A stretch of DNA of 64,000 nucleotides from Eonycteris spelaea (taxonomy: Eukaryota; Chordata; Mammalia; Chiroptera; Pteropodidae). The notes under the pieces were generated by a model. It saw only the letters and a program-made list of their open reading frames with translations, had not been told where the DNA came from and searched no databases. The translations under genes were made by a program, and so were the position numbers. Where the stretch lies: positions 1,054,001-1,118,000 of the forward strand of contig PUFA01000170.1 in NCBI GenBank assembly GCA_003508835.1. The letters run 5' to 3'. Positions 12,493-25,832 of this stretch are shown here, piece by piece (the stretch's first letter is position 1; each line of letters starts with the position of its first letter).

Positions 12493-14574
12493 TATAAAGC
12501 CTCAGGACGCTTCTAGCATTTGTCCTGTGGTCACTACATATCTAATCGAATATTCTCTATCATCCTGACAGAAAAAATAATAACCTGAGGCTGGGTTTGA
12601 TCCTGAGTTAGCAAAGGAATATTAAATTACAAAAAAGAATGTAATATTTATTGCTGTAAAGGAGATATATACATTTTTAAATGACTTTCAATAAGACTGA
12701 ATCCGAAATACTTTTCAGGAATACTCCAAAAAGAAATTTTCTTTATAAAAACACCCATGATTAAGTATCCTGATTAAAATGTTAATTACCTCTGGCCAAA
12801 ATATTTTTATCATAAGAACTAATACCTAATGCATCTGAAGTTAAAAACAACAACAACAACAATGATGATGGATATGATTATGAAGGGAGATCTGAAGTGT
12901 AAAATTATTTTATGGGGTAGCACTTATTTATATGGCCAAGAGATTTTAATTTCTCAAAGAGAATTTTCAATTTCATGTGACCAGTAAATTCAACGGGATT
13001 ATAGTAAATTAAGAGCAAATCAAGTTTATCATGAATATATGGTATTTTTATGATATGAATACCATAAAACGAATAATACAGCAATATTCAACCAGAAAAT
13101 AAGAATAAAATTACCCTACACTTGCAGCACCCCCCCCTAATTTTTAATGTCAAAATATGAGCTTCCATCAAGAGGTCTTGTTCCCTGAAAGCAGTTAGGT
13201 TTGACATAAAACCAAGTGTTAGGTAAGGAGATCAAGACAACTTGTTCTGTTCTGGAAATTTGCTACTAATCTGTTTTGGCAGATGTAGGCAGTGACTTTA
13301 AAAATTTAGCTATTCTGGAGGTGTTTCTTTTTTAAACAGCCCAGTTACCTAATCATGGAAGAAAAATGTCTAATAATTATAGATACATACGCTAACAGAT
13401 CATTAATAAATAAAATTGTAATATGGCTATCAGAAACAGAAAATTATAAAGAATAATAAAAGATTAAGGCCTTTGCCAGAAAATGAATGAAACAATATCT
13501 TAATGTTCAACTATCTTGAACCAGAGAACCTTATGATCGAATGTTTGTTTCCTGCTAGTCAAAATCCTGACTCAAAATTGCCATTTACTCCTGCCACACT
13601 GACTTTTTCTGTCCTCGTTTTTCTACGTCCCGTAGAGAAGAAAAATGTAGTTTACTCATTACCCTTGGATTTAGTTCTAACTACAAAGTGCAAAAGGCCT
13701 TTAAAAGTGTTTTAATAGTATAGATAACTAAAGGGGAAAAAAACACATATTTGGCAATTGGGATCTTATTTTACATATAACTTCTATGTTTTAAGTTTTA
13801 ATGAACAAATAAGAGAAAATGAACACAGGAAAAATAAGTTTATCTATAACTGTCTCTATAATCCCAGGTCTCTTTATGGCTTTTCAGGTTCTAGTTTTAG
13901 AGTTGCTTATAAATTAACAACACACAAAATGTGTGGATTGATACATATTTCTACAGATGTGGTTTTACAGTACTGAAAGTATTTGTCTTTGCTAACATAA
14001 CATTTTACTAATAACACTAATTGAAACATACCTGGATAAGGTTTTATTGGAAACCTAGTAACACAAAATCAGCTTTGAAAGAGGTGTATACATTTTTCTA
14101 TAGTGTTCTCTAAGTATTTCAGGGACCCCAAGATTTAACGAGCCAATTGTGGTTAACTAAAATGCTATATAAAATATTCTTTTACCTCCCTACATAACTT
14201 TTAATAGATTCTTTTTTTTTCCCCCGAGGGAATTTAATCTCTGCTTTTCAACAATCACAAAGAGCTCGATTGTTAGGTGACAGATTGTTGACACCCAACT
14301 TGACTCAGCCAACCATTACATGAATGTTTTCAGTTCACTGGCACGCTGAAATTATATTTAAATTTTTAAAATAAAATTTATTTTCTCTTATTTAAGTAAA
14401 GCCACTTTTATATTAAAAAATAAATTCTCATGTTACTGTATATTAAAGCTAAAGCTAAAAACTCGTTTTGCTTTTTGTTAGTGCTTCAGAGGCTAACGAT
14501 ACAGGCTCCTAAGCGCCTTACTCCTCTGCTTAACATCCAAGAACCAGATATATATTATCCAACTTTTAGGTCGG

Positions 14575-16550
14575 TAAATATTTATTAGGTGCCTGATATA
14601 TTTTGGATCCTGAGAAAACAAAGACGCCTCTAAGAAGCTTAAAAGCCAGCAAGGGAGAGAGAATCAGGTACAGGTGACTGTGAGAGCAACCGAGGGGTGT
14701 GACCAATGCCCAGGAGAGTCAAGTAGGAAAAGGCACTCGGCCTGGAAGGGTCACAAATGCTTCATCAAAAAAGAAAACTACTGAGCCAGGTCCAGAAGTT
14801 AAAAACCCAGCAGCAACGAGTGAACGACATGCGGCAGGCTTTGGGCACGAGGCAGGGTGTGGCGCTCTTGCAGAATGCCAGTTAGGATGCCAGGCAGAGC
14901 TGCTGGAGAGGACGCGGTGGGTGAGGCCCGTGGTCCAGCGGGGAAGGGCCCCAAGCGGCAAGCGTAAGGATCCCGACCGGACCCTGTCGGCCAAGTGGAG
15001 ACATGGAATGATTTGGAACACAGCAATGATGTAATCGGCTGTGTCTTAGAAATCCAGCACTGGCAACTGTCGAGAGGAGAGATTCCAGGCAAGAGAAACT
15101 TACAGAAGGGAGGCTTTCAGGGCTATTACAAGTCTGTGAAGACCTCAATTAGCGCAGCCATGGTGAGAATGAAGGAACGAAACAGACATTTCAGAGAGAG
15201 AACCGATAGGACGTAGTGACTGGATGTGACAGAAGGAAAGGCAGATGCAGTTAAGAGATCATTTCAGTTTCTAGCTGGGATGATTAGATGCAAAAAAAAA
15301 AAGATGTAATTACTAAGCCAGGAAACAAAATGAGGAGGTGGCAATTAAAGGAGCGTGTACTCTTTCCCAGGGAATGCCTGTAGGAAGCTGTCTGAAATAT
15401 AAGTCCAATGCTTAGCAGATAATTACCCAGAAAGAGAAGTCAGCCAAGGCCAGAGCCTTGGGAAAAACCACGAAGGGACAGGCAGAGGAAGATGAATCGG
15501 TAACAATTTAAGGCAGGGAGGAGTGAAAATGGGAAAATAACATTCCGAAACTCAAAAGGAACAAAAAATAACAAGAAAAAGCAGGTGGCAAATACCGTCA
15601 AATGCTGTAGAAAGACTTAAGAAGAGTGAGGACTAACGAGAGACGATCAGATCTGGCCTTAAAGAAGTCAATGGCAGCCCAGGAAGAGACTTTTGCCAGA
15701 TCACAGGGCCACCTATCTTGCTCCAAGTTTGTCCAGAAGGAGACACTATGAGAGGTGACAAGACTGAAGGAAGTATCGGTCAGACCACCCTGACCAGTTT
15801 GGGCATGCCTACCGCAGGTGAGGAGACGGAACGATGCCGGGGAAGAGTGTGAAGACATCAGAAAGGAGAGGAGTGGATGGGGCACTTCCTAGAACGGTCT
15901 GGAGAGAAAAGTACAGAGTGTACAGGTGAGTGGAGTTAAGGCTGTTAAAGGACGAGTCCAGATGTAGATAAATCCTGAGGCGGAGACGAGGACAGTTAAG
16001 GGGAATTTCTCCTGATAAATTCTGTTTTCAGCAGAGCTCGAGGCAAGATCCACTGGCCCTGGAGGCTGGAGGGGTCGTGTAGATAACGAATGTTACGAAG
16101 CTTTGGAACAGCCAGGGTGAGGAAGAGAAAGGAAGCCACAGTGGGATAAGTCAACTCCTGATGAGCACTGAAGGGCCAGGACAATGAGAAATTCATTTGA
16201 AATGGAGCCAGCTGGCAAAGTTATGGGAATAGCTTCTACGGTGTTTAGAGGAGAGAGACGAGGAAGAGATACAAGAGATGGGTGAATTGATGTAATTTGG
16301 AGGCTGGTGATAAAGTGACCGCAGAAAGGAAGTCTGAGTTGAACAGAGAATGCTGGGAAAAGGAAACAGAAATGACTCTGAAGACCGCAGAAGGAAGAAA
16401 AGCGAGAGGGCTGGGAAATAGGCAGGGTCTCAGAGCAGAGTTAGTGCGGGAAGGTAAGGTTTGAGTGGAACAATACAGGACCAGATACCAGAAGCAACGC
16501 TCTAAATGATAAAAAGTTCTGTAAAATGGACTTCCAAGTGAATACAAATA
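14575..16550 (-). mobile_element. Long antisense L2 (LINE-2) tract
   Basis: The segment opens with ATTTATTAGGTGCCTGATAT, as at an antisense L2 3' end. It continues with purine-rich sequence containing recognisable L2-type blocks, such as GACGTAGTGACTGGATGTGA and CAAATGCTGTAGAAAGACTT. Its purine bias produces many spurious minus-strand ORFs (up to 100 aa), none of them protein-like. Confidence 0.6.
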
Positions 16551-16577
16551 AAGATCACTATCAGTAAGGTAGTTTCA

Positions 16578-16735
16578 GATACAGTAATTATGAGACTCTG
16601 GGCAAGTTACTCCCTGAGTCTTGGTTTCCTCATCTATAAATTGTGGGTTAATAATGACGTGTATGTTTAAAGCAGCTAATGCAATGCAATGTCCAGCACA
16701 TAGGAGGAAATCAATCAATCACTGATGATGATAAT
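16578..16735 (+). mobile_element. MIR
   Basis: GACTCTGGGCAAGTTACTCC, GGTTTCCTCATCTATAAATT and GTCCAGCACATAGGAGGAAA are in MIR order. Confidence 0.8.
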
Positions 16736-18202
16736 GGGTTAAAAACGTTACAGTTGTTCAGAAAAAAAGAGATGGTCCAAACGAGAACAGATAGCATCAT
16801 AAAGAACACATTAGAAATGCTGAAAATAAAAACAGACAGCCATTAAAACTAAAAAGTCAATAGGTTGGGATATGCTCTAGAAGGGACACAGTTCAAAGAG
16901 AATTAGTGACTAGGATAATAACAGGAGGAATTCAGTCAGAACACAGCCAACTGACAGGAATTAAAAGATATAAAACAGAAAGTAAGCAACACTGATTAAA
17001 GTCCAGGGAGTAGCGCAAAAGGAGAGAGTAGGGGGGAAAGCAGAAAGGCAACATCAAAAAGAGAACAGCTGAGAATTTTCCATAACGGAAAAGGCCTGCA
17101 AGCGCACACTGAAGGCAGACAGGATACGTGATCACGAATCCACATCTAGATATAATATGGTGAAAGTGCAGAACTTCAAGGAAAAGGAGGAAAGTCTTAA
17201 AATGACTGGTTTTAGTCTTCAGCCATAGAAGATTTTTAAGCAAAGGCTTACATTTGGAAACTGGCATTTTAAACAGACTCTGGCAGCAGTTGCAAAGGCA
17301 GATAAAAGAGACAAGGAAATGAGGGCAGAAGATGAGCTCGGCCAGAGGTGCCTTCGTGGAGCTTTTACCTCGTGGAGGACAACGGTACATCTTTGCCTTG
17401 CCTTCCCCACTAAAACAACAGCACTCACAGCACACACATTAAATACTGGATAAGTTTTTAAAAACTGGACAAGCCTTTACACACATATAAAAAGCACTTA
17501 TTCTCTTTAACTCCTGACCGAAAAGAAAAAAAAAAAAAAAAAAAGAGGTAAGGTTAATATAAGGCTTTTTTTATTGACCTAGAAGTATTATTGATGTTAT
17601 ATAAGAAAGGAAGTGTGAAATTAAGCTGAACAACCAAGGCATTAATAGCTCCAATGTATTTGAGATTAGAGCAAGTTCTGTTGTTTGAAAGCGCCCTTTC
17701 CCGTGAGTCAAAACCAGCTGACAGGCTTTAGACAGCAAATTAACGTGAGCTGCTATTTAACACAGGAAACTTGAATTACACTTAGGTCAAGATGCAAACG
17801 CTGTGTGTACCTGAATTGCTTATACACAAATTTAAAGGCCTCACCTGAATCATGCTGACCTCAAAACAAGTTGATGCTTTAACTGTCAAATAACATTCCC
17901 AAGTCCCCCCGGGAAGGGAACAAAAGAATACCAGTGCCGAATGAATGCCAAAAATGTAGTTCGATACTGAGATTGAGCTCATGTTCTTGGTAATATTAGA
18001 ATCCTTTAGCGGAAAAGTTGCATCAAATTTAGGGCTATGCCATGATGAAAGAGATGGAAAAACCATAGCAATTTAAATACACAAGGTCAGAAAGCTAATA
18101 TTACTCTTTACTATAAAATATAATATTTAATGTTCAGTTAAATATTAAATATAATATTAAATCTTTGTGACTAAATATTATTTTGTTAATCAGGACAGGA
18201 TG

Positions 18203-18455
18203 TAATTTGGTGACAGAGAGGGGGTTAGGGGGCTGGGAGAATGGGGTGAAGGGTTAAAGAAGTACAAATTAGGAGTTGGTTGATGGTCATGGGGAAGGGA
18301 AGCATGGCAGAGGGAATGCAGTCAGCATTAATATGACGGCTAGGTGGAGGGCCAGGGACAACTGTGGGGATGGTTTTATGAACTATATAGCTGTCTAACC
18401 AATGTACTGTATACTTTAAACTAATTTAAGTAAATACATTTAAAAAATCAAAATA
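18203..18455 (+). mobile_element. L1 3'-end insertion with perfect 15-bp target-site duplication
   Basis: AATCAGGACAGGATG occurs at 18188-18202 and again at 18456-18470, exactly flanking the insert. The insert contains GAAGTACAAATTAGGAGTTGG, a block ending CTGTCTAACCAATGTACTG, and an A-rich end. The layout resembles 3' UTRs of laurasiatherian L1. It is heavily 5'-truncated. The perfect TSD indicates a fairly young insertion. Confidence 0.7.
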
Positions 18456-19589
18456 AATCAGGACAGGATGATAGTTTTTTAAATGGAGAACAGGCAAAGA
18501 AGAAAAAATCACGTTAAATCGGGAAAAGTTATTACATACCAGCAGAAAGTGGGGGCATTTTATTGGGAATGGATGCTCAAACAATCAGTGGTTCTTCACT
18601 GTTACATAAACATTACTCCAAAGCAAAAACGAAGCACGCGTCAATGCACGTGCCATCACCGGCAGACCTCCATCAAACTGCTGACTGCACCGAGCTGGAT
18701 CTAACCTTCTGATCTGATTCCAAGTCCTACCTTAAGGACCAGTAAGTCCTTAAAAAGAGTGTGGGTATACATGTTTTTTATTTATATAAATATATTTAAG
18801 TTATATGTAAATGTTATTTAAATGATATCATTTATATCTTGAATTTATGTAAATATACAATTCATAAATTTCAATTATGTTATAGACACATATAAAAGTA
18901 GCCTGATTCTAGAACACGGAAGAATTTAACCTATTCACAGGCTACCAAGGTTGTTCTGACACTGGTCAAATTTGAGATGGAGAACTCATCTACAGAGACG
19001 TCTCAACCAAAGAGCAGACTAGACAGCTGGGTAGAACAATGGCTCTAACCACGGGTACAGGGAACTGCGCTTAAACCAATTCCGACTATGGCATAAAGAG
19101 AATAGTAAGGTAAAGTAATAAGTAGACAACATGTCACTTCAATTTCCATTTCGACTTTAAACGAAATGCACATTTTTAATTCCTTTCTGGGTCTGGTATA
19201 TATGGATAATATGTAAATAAGAGTAATAGCAACATTACATACTGATAAAGTACTAAATATTCATCATGGATAGGAACAGAGGTTAAAAAAGAAAACGATG
19301 GTTGGGTTCAATGTCTTGAGGACAGCTTCAGAGAGAAGATGGAAATGAATGTCTTTAAAGATGAGAAATTGATGAAGAGGGCAGGGGCGAGAAGGAGAAA
19401 CCCTATGTCCAGGGACAAGCTGGGTAAATGAGATACAAAGATACAATAAGGGGAACGGAGTACAGAGGGCCTGAAAGCTCAGGAAAGGAATTCAGGATTG
19501 ATGTTCTGGCATGAGGGGCTCGCTAGTCACTTTCGAACAGGGGACTAAGATGTTGAGATCGGTATCTGTTCTCTGGCAATGCGTTAAAG

Positions 19590-19755
19590 CAGGAGTTAGC
19601 AAACTACAGCCCAGGGCCAAATCCAGCCTGTGCCTGTTCTTGTAGATACAGTTTCACTGGACCACCATTTGTTTACATATTGAGTTGAACAGGTGGGACA
19701 CAAAGCCAAAAATATTTACTATCTGGTCCTTCACGGAAAGAGTTTTTGATTCTAT
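19590..19755 (+). mobile_element. hAT-Charlie-type non-autonomous DNA transposon
   Basis: CAGGAGTTAGCAAACTACAG, CCAAATCCAGCCTGTGCCTG and AATATTTACTATCTGGTCCT are diagnostic of a common mammalian hAT MITE. The right terminal repeat is worn. Confidence 0.65.
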
Positions 19756-20469
19756 TCTAAAACATGAATTAAGAGACCGAGTTAGGAAAATCATCTATGA
19801 GGCTAACACAACAAAGAAGATGAGAAAGCAGAATAGAGCAGAATGGAAACTTCCAAGGGACGATGAATGGCATCATTGACATAACCTGCTACGTCACCAC
19901 GAGACTATCCCTACAAACATTTGAAGAGCAATATGTAAGAGTGGGTAACTTAAAATGTAAGAGTGGATAAAAGCTTACTGTAAGCTACTACTTAATTTTT
20001 TTGAACAAAAAGGATTTTAACAGGTGATACTCGAAACAGCTTTCAGAAGAACCTTGTTACGAGACGGCTTATATTTTTATGTCTATACCCGCTACAGGCG
20101 AATACAGTAAAAGCTTGCTCTAAGACTGCTTCCATAAAACAGACTAATGTGACCCCTGACACAGAAGCAACAAAAAATTCTTTGTAACCAACCTGACTAT
20201 ACATTTTTTAAGTACCAACGCTGATTATTTTACAACTCCTCATATTCAAACACTGTAAAAAAGGCATTTACTAAGGACCATAACTTTTCCCTGGACAGTT
20301 GCGTTTCCATTTACAAAAAATAAACATGGTAGAGCAACTGATCATATATGATTACTTAACAGTACAGATACTAATGTGTATATTAAAACACAGAATAATT
20401 CTTGAATAAGCATAGCATTTACCCAAGGACACCTGCTAAGGTAGGGACTGGGGAGAGCACACAGGGCTC

Positions 20470-21700
20470 ACACCCGCCTCTCTGCCTTCAGGGTTCTACC
20501 TAGAGCTCGTTCAAACCACCACCAGAATTATCCCCCTCAAATCAGAACTGATCAAGTCATTCCTGCTTACACAGCACCTCCCAGTTTGCCTTCAGCCTAA
20601 CTTTCCAGCCTTACCTTAAGGTCATCCCCTGCCCCCAGCCTGAGCTCCACTGGAATACTCATTGCTCATAAAACAACAGTAACAATTACTCAGCACTGTC
20701 TATAAGCACTGTGTAATCTACTTAAGTTTTATCTCAATTAAGCTCACAACTACCCTATTACATAGATATTATTATCATCACCATGTAAGTTTAGGGCCCC
20801 ACAGGCATACAAACCCCTTTCAAAGTAGTCAGGTGTTTGTTTAAAGTTTACAAAATATTTTACATTCTTTATCTTAAATAGGCTCCACCAAGTTGTATAA
20901 GCTTCAGGATGCGCAAGACCCTTATCTGCCCCTAATTCTTATTTCCACTATTAGTCCCATTTCAGAGAGGTTAAATAACTTGCCAAAGTACTTGCCACAA
21001 GGACATGGCAGAGACAGGATCCGAACCCAGGTCCACCTGTCTTCAGAACCTGAGACATTAACTACGGTACTAAGACTGTCCCTTTGCTCTTGCGGTTATT
21101 GAAGCAGCCATTCCTCCACCTCTTAATTTCATCACTAGGTTCCTAGCAGACTCCTATTCATCCTCCAAAGTCCAACTAAAATGTTACACCTACTTCACAG
21201 CTTTCCCTGACCCTTCCTGGCAAACGGAGTATCCTTTAGGTCTCCCTCTATTTTAATCGCCTACACAGTCTATACATGACGTAACATAATCAAAAGAACA
21301 TGCTTTTTGGAGTCACACTGACCTAGCTTCAAATGACGGTTGTGCTACATATTTGTACCATCAGGAGCAAGATAATTAACCTCTCGAATGCTCAAGTTAT
21401 TTATCTTTAAAATGGAAGCAATGATTCTTATCACATTCATTTATGTAACTATCCATTCAAGAAATACTTAATGAGTGCCTACTATGTGCTGGGCACAGAG
21501 CATACCACCGTAAAAACCAGAGGCATCATCCCTGCCCACACAGCACTGACAGTCTAGTAGAGGCTACAGACACGTGAACGGATGATTAAAATGCAGAGAG
21601 AGAAGAGGCTGGGATTAAGACCAAGACAGGGTGTAAGAGCTTAAGGGAGAAGCGCCCTGACCTAACTTAGGCCTGTGGAGTCAGGTAAGGACAACGTAGG
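20470..21700. mobile_element. Cluster of MIR and L2 fragments in both orientations
   Basis: There are L2 sense pieces (20470-20660 and 21095-21300), antisense MIR pieces (20673-20783 and 20820-21070), a sense MIR (21296-21440), and an antisense L2 end (from TGAGTGCCTACTATGTGCTG at ~21473). Boundaries are approximate. Confidence 0.6.
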
Positions 21701-23483
21701 TGAATACAATTCAGTGGAAACTTTCTTAAAAATAAAATACATCAAACATCCAAGACAGATCCCTCAAGTAATTTCAGTTTAATAAAATACTTCCACCCTA
21801 CCCACGCCATAATCACACGTCCCTCATTTCTAAGCATTTGAAAACTCCTCTGACAGTCGGAGGACGAACACGGATTTTTTTTTACAGTAAGTGGGTCAAT
21901 AAAAATGAAACTCTGCACATTGTACTGGGCGGGACAAACCTCAACACTGGCTGAAGCCGCCAAATAAATAGAAATAGAGTCTGTGCCTCAGCATTTTGTC
22001 ACAGCCATAAGGATGCCTTAACATTTGTTCTTATTTTCCGTGTTAAAGCATTTAATGACAGAACAAGGAAATCGCTTTCATATTTTTCTGGGGGCTGAAC
22101 TGCCGCATAGAGTGAGAGCAAATGAAGCTTTCAAAAGAGATGCTAATTGCAGCTTTTAAAATATTAGACTCCCTCTGAACACCCGTCACCCCCCATCCCC
22201 TAGAAGTTTCTGCGTCTTTCTTAAAGGTACGGGGAGGATATTGCCACATAGACTTCCTTTCCTACCTAAAGATTTTAAAACATTTTTGCTGAGTGATTTA
22301 TTCCTAGGTTTCCAAGAGTCCCATGCCTCACATCAGAAGAGCTGGAAAGAAGCATCATCTTATTTAGACAAGAAACCCACAATCATTAGAAAAGCTGCAC
22401 TGGACCAACAGAAAAAAAACTCACAATCTCCTACGTTATGACACATAAAATGGGAATTTCCAACTTAATTTAGACTTTCTGTTAGTAAACCAGCAGGGGT
22501 AGGACTTGGAGACTTCCTTTTTGGAAAAAAAAATAAAAATACAGACGCTTTTTTTTTTTAGGCAAAGATAAAGGAGGGAGGGTTGGCTATGAGACTTGCT
22601 ACTGCTTCCTGGGAGGATGAGAGAAAGAAAAATGTCATCGTGCTGGCGGTTCCATTTATAAACGCTTTGCCTTTACAATAAAATGACAAAGTTAAGAGGG
22701 AAAAGGGGGGACCCGCAGCAGCTGCCCACACAAACTATTACTTTAAATTTAATTATTGGAAAATGACTCTATTTAGGCCAGAAGGGAGATGAGGAGGAGG
22801 AGAGGTGAAGAAAAGTAAGAAAATATGGAATGAAACTAAAATAAAGTTATATAAACACAGAGTGGGGAGGGAATCAACAGTCATCTAAAGAATGCCCCTA
22901 TGCTTCCACTAGCAGAGGAAAACCAAGACCTAGAAAAAGCAGAATGTTATTCTTGTCAAGCTACCAGGGCTTTTGGAACTCGGCTATAAATGTAGATTAC
23001 ACAAAACATCTAGCCGTGAAATCTGCAAGATATTTAAATGTGTACATATCTATATGCCTAACGCTTTCTCTAAAAATGGAAAGATCTGTACACTTTAGTC
23101 TAAAAAAGAAGCTGACCCATAATTTGTATATTAAAATATTGACTGAATTCAATTTCTGCTGTGAAGTATATGACCTGCGAACCTAGTTATGAAAATGTAA
23201 ATACACTATGATTTTCCATCTAACCCTTAGTTACTAGGATTTACGCTTTACTGACATACATATACCCATACAATGGTGGGAGTAGAGTCAAATTAAGGGG
23301 TGGGATAGGCTGGCAACTGCCTGAGATGCTAAGCTACAGGCATCTAGAAACATTTAAAACCACCACTGGTAATAAAATCAGATAGGAAAAATTATATGTG
23401 CTATAAAGGACTATCTGTGGGTAGAGGGTGGAAAAAAACTTTGAAAAGAGGCCTGAGGTAGAGATGGGAACCATGATGAGTCC

Positions 23484-23534
<51 letters not shown>
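23484..23534. repeat. (CA)n microsatellite
   Basis: About 25 perfect CA units. Confidence 0.97.
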
Positions 23535-23537
<3 letters not shown>

Positions 23538-24572
23538 TGTATACCACATCCTCGTGTTGGAAAAGTGGATTCTAATCTGCCCCCTGAGGAAAGTGGGTCC
23601 CATTAACTGTCACCCACGGGCTATCGCTTTGCTGAGTGAGCCATGAGACACACGGCCATCAGCCCTTCTCCTCCTCTCTCTCCCCTGACGAAATCAGCCT
23701 CGCCCTGGACAACGGTGGAGGAAATGTGTGAATCCGTGGGCATGAAGGGGTGACCACAGCCTTCCCAGGACACCAGCGGTTGCTTGAGCCCTCGGCGAAG
23801 TCACTGTGCACATAACATTGATTCACATTTCCTTCCTTTTTTTGTCCTCAAATCAAAACTCACATTCCCGAAGATCTCAATTGCCTTCGAAGCCATCAAA
23901 ATATGTCATTGAAGTAATTCACAGTAAGGGGTGAACCAACAGATCTTACCCTAACAAGGATCATTAGTATAAACAGTGGGCTGGAGAATCTAAATAAGGA
24001 GATCAAGAGTAAAGTGTGCTAGAACTTTCATCCCGTCTCTAGGGGAGTGAAGACTTCTTCCCCTCCCCCTGTATCCCAGGTCCCTCTCATAAGCCTTCTC
24101 TATAAACACTTTCCATTGCCACTGAATTACGCCAGGGTCAGGAGGCAGGAGGCGACATATCCAAGGGCCTAATGGTTAATACTAAGAAGATGCTGTTCAC
24201 TCAGCACCTTCCACATTTAAATACTCCGAAAATTCACTCGCTAATAAGTGATGTGGAAGAAGCCAGAACCCCTAATCGCACCGCACCCGGAGCAAACACT
24301 GCCTGCTGTGGGCATCAGCTCCCGGCTCTGCGCCAGACACGGGCTATAATGCAGAGTCATCCGAAAACTGAACTGAGAAGTCACGTAAGTCAACAGTGTC
24401 CGTGATGAAGTGGATGCACGCTGTTTCCCTTCTAAAAAGAAAACAATTAAAAAGGAGTGAGGAGAGGACAAGCAAAAGAAGAAAGAAACCCCGGTGGAAA
24501 CTCGGTGTTTACTTGAAGAGGAGCCAGCGGAATGGACGTGCACAGTTTCACGGCACAGCAGGAAGGCGCCCA

Positions 24573-24689
24573 TCAGAAGGCTTCCTTGGCACTATTAAAT
24601 TTCTTTGGTGGCAGCCTCGGTGAGGAAGGTGAGGCACAAAAGTTGCCTTCGGGGTTCTGAGGGCCAAGAGGTGGTGTCTGCGAACTTAC
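24573..24689 (-). CDS. CDC14A: Alternative CDC14A C terminus by reading through the exon donor
   Basis: If the donor at 24689 is not used, the frame stays open for 38 more codons. It starts [10 protein letters not shown], ends NSAKEAF, and stops at 24575-24573. Human CDC14A has a recorded 623-residue isoform beside the 594-residue form. Replacing the last 9 residues with 38 gives exactly 623, so this is very likely the same alternative end. The segment overlaps intron sequence of the main form. No polyadenylation signal was checked below it. Confidence 0.7.
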   Translation of the reverse strand, partial: VSSQTPPLGPQNPEGNFCASPSSPRLPPKKFNSAKEAF

Positions 24690-25020
24690 AGGGATGGACC
24701 GGCTCAGGAATCGGGCTGAGGAGGAAGAAAGGCCGGCGTAGGAGGGCCGGAGGACAGTGGCCTGCTCCTCCGGCTTGGCGCCCAGGGGGCCCGGCTGGCT
24801 GCTCGGGGTGCTCCCGCTGCTGCTGCTGCTTCGGCTGTACTGGTTGTTGTTGAGCTCAGGGTAATTTCTGGCAGGCGGCTGCGAGCTGCCATTCAAGAGG
24901 TTGGTGAACGGGCTGGCCACGAAGCCCGCCTTGGAGGATGAGGTCTTCTTGTTCTCTGGGTCATCTGCAGCAGCGTTCAAGTTCCCTAGAGAATTGGCTA
25001 GCCGGGAGTTTATGGAAAAG
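24690..25020 (-). CDS. CDC14A: CDC14A exon, Ser/Asn-rich tail (residues ~475-585)
   Basis: The exon is 331 bp and opens by completing a Ser codon. It reads [69 protein letters not shown]. The acceptor is TTTTCCATTCAG and the donor is ATCCCT|GTAAGT, in phase 0. It matches human along its whole length. Two differences stand out: a longer AGC-coded Ser run at ~24806-24830 in place of the human NRSSNSNG, and one Ser fewer in the KKTSSS run. No frame break is seen. Confidence 0.96.
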
Positions 25021-25706
25021 CTGAATGGAAAACACAGGTGAGAGGGAGAAACGGACAACGATGGATACTCACGCAGAGTCTGTGTCGATAAAACACATAA
25101 TTACGATGACGGGGGATGTGAAGACAGTTCTGATAAATGCAACTGGTGACAGAACGGCTTCCTGATCACTCTCAGTGATACTATAATATGTGCCTTTAGT
25201 TAGACACGTTAACTTCCTCTGATACCAATCAGGCAGTTAAGACGCATGAAGCTGGCTAACACACTCTGAAACACCATGAGTGGCTGGGGTTCTCCTGGTC
25301 CCGAGGCACGAAGTAAATGGAAAGGGCTACGTGAGCGGAGAGTAAGAAGCAAACTCAGATATGCGTGATCACATGGCTACGTGACACATCCCCGTCTGGG
25401 CTCTGCCCATACACATCAGGGGATAAATGACAACGACATGCACCAACAGTGTGTGCAGCTGGACTCCGTCTTCGGGATCATGCTGGGCAACCTATAAAAG
25501 GGATGCTACCCAGCATCCCCTCCATGGCCTCGCCTCCCACAATTTGAGATAGGGGCAGAAGCCCGGGAGGGCACAGCGCCTCCTGTGGTTTCTCCCCAGC
25601 CCCCCACCCCCGTTCACTCCTCGGGCGAACCTCAGCCAAACTCACTGTCTGCTCCTGATTTCCTTTACCTCGCACCAGCACCTCGGGGGAGGGAGAGAAA
25701 ATTTAC
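25021..25706 (-). other. CDC14A: CDC14A intron (686 bp)
   Basis: This is the shortest intron seen here. It has canonical GTAAAT and TTCAG ends. No repeat is recognised. Confidence 0.9.
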
Positions 25707-25832
25707 CTTCTCACGCCAGTGCCACCGGAGGACAAAGAGGCTCTGTTTATCCTCTTGGCCGTCACTGAAGGGGACGAAGCTGCTTTCACGGTCTTCAAAG
25801 TAGATGCAGATCCTTGTGGGGAAGAACTCAAT
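25707..25832 (-). CDS. CDC14A: CDC14A exon, disordered tail (residues ~434-474)
   Basis: The exon is 126 bp. It reads [18 protein letters not shown], then [13 protein letters not shown] and GVR, close to human with one extra residue. The acceptor is CTCCACAAAG and the donor is AGAAG|GTAAAT. It ends with two bases of a Ser codon completed by the next exon. The KRINR basic patch and the Ser richness fit a regulatory, phosphorylated tail. That role is inferred from composition only. Confidence 0.94.

Larger units (their letters stand above)
9439..24572 (-). other. CDC14A: Last CDC14A intron (about 15 kb)
   Basis: This is intron sequence between the 24690 donor and the 9438 acceptor. The 9440-14570 part is AT-rich with a MIR and an L2 scrap. 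From 14575 to 16550 there is a long antisense L2. A recent L1 end lies at 18203-18455 and a hAT-type element at 19590. The 20470-21700 part is a cluster of MIR and L2. A CA repeat sits at 23484. No exon is seen. Confidence 0.85.

Noticed and set aside
14719..15148. Overlapping minus- and plus-strand ORFs of about 90-110 aa
   Set aside because: They fall within the antisense L2 tract, with several frames open at once because of base bias.
16932..17435. 167-aa minus-strand ORF, the longest in the window
   Set aside because: It lies in intron, has no recognisable domain, and looks like a chance opening in purine-rich DNA.
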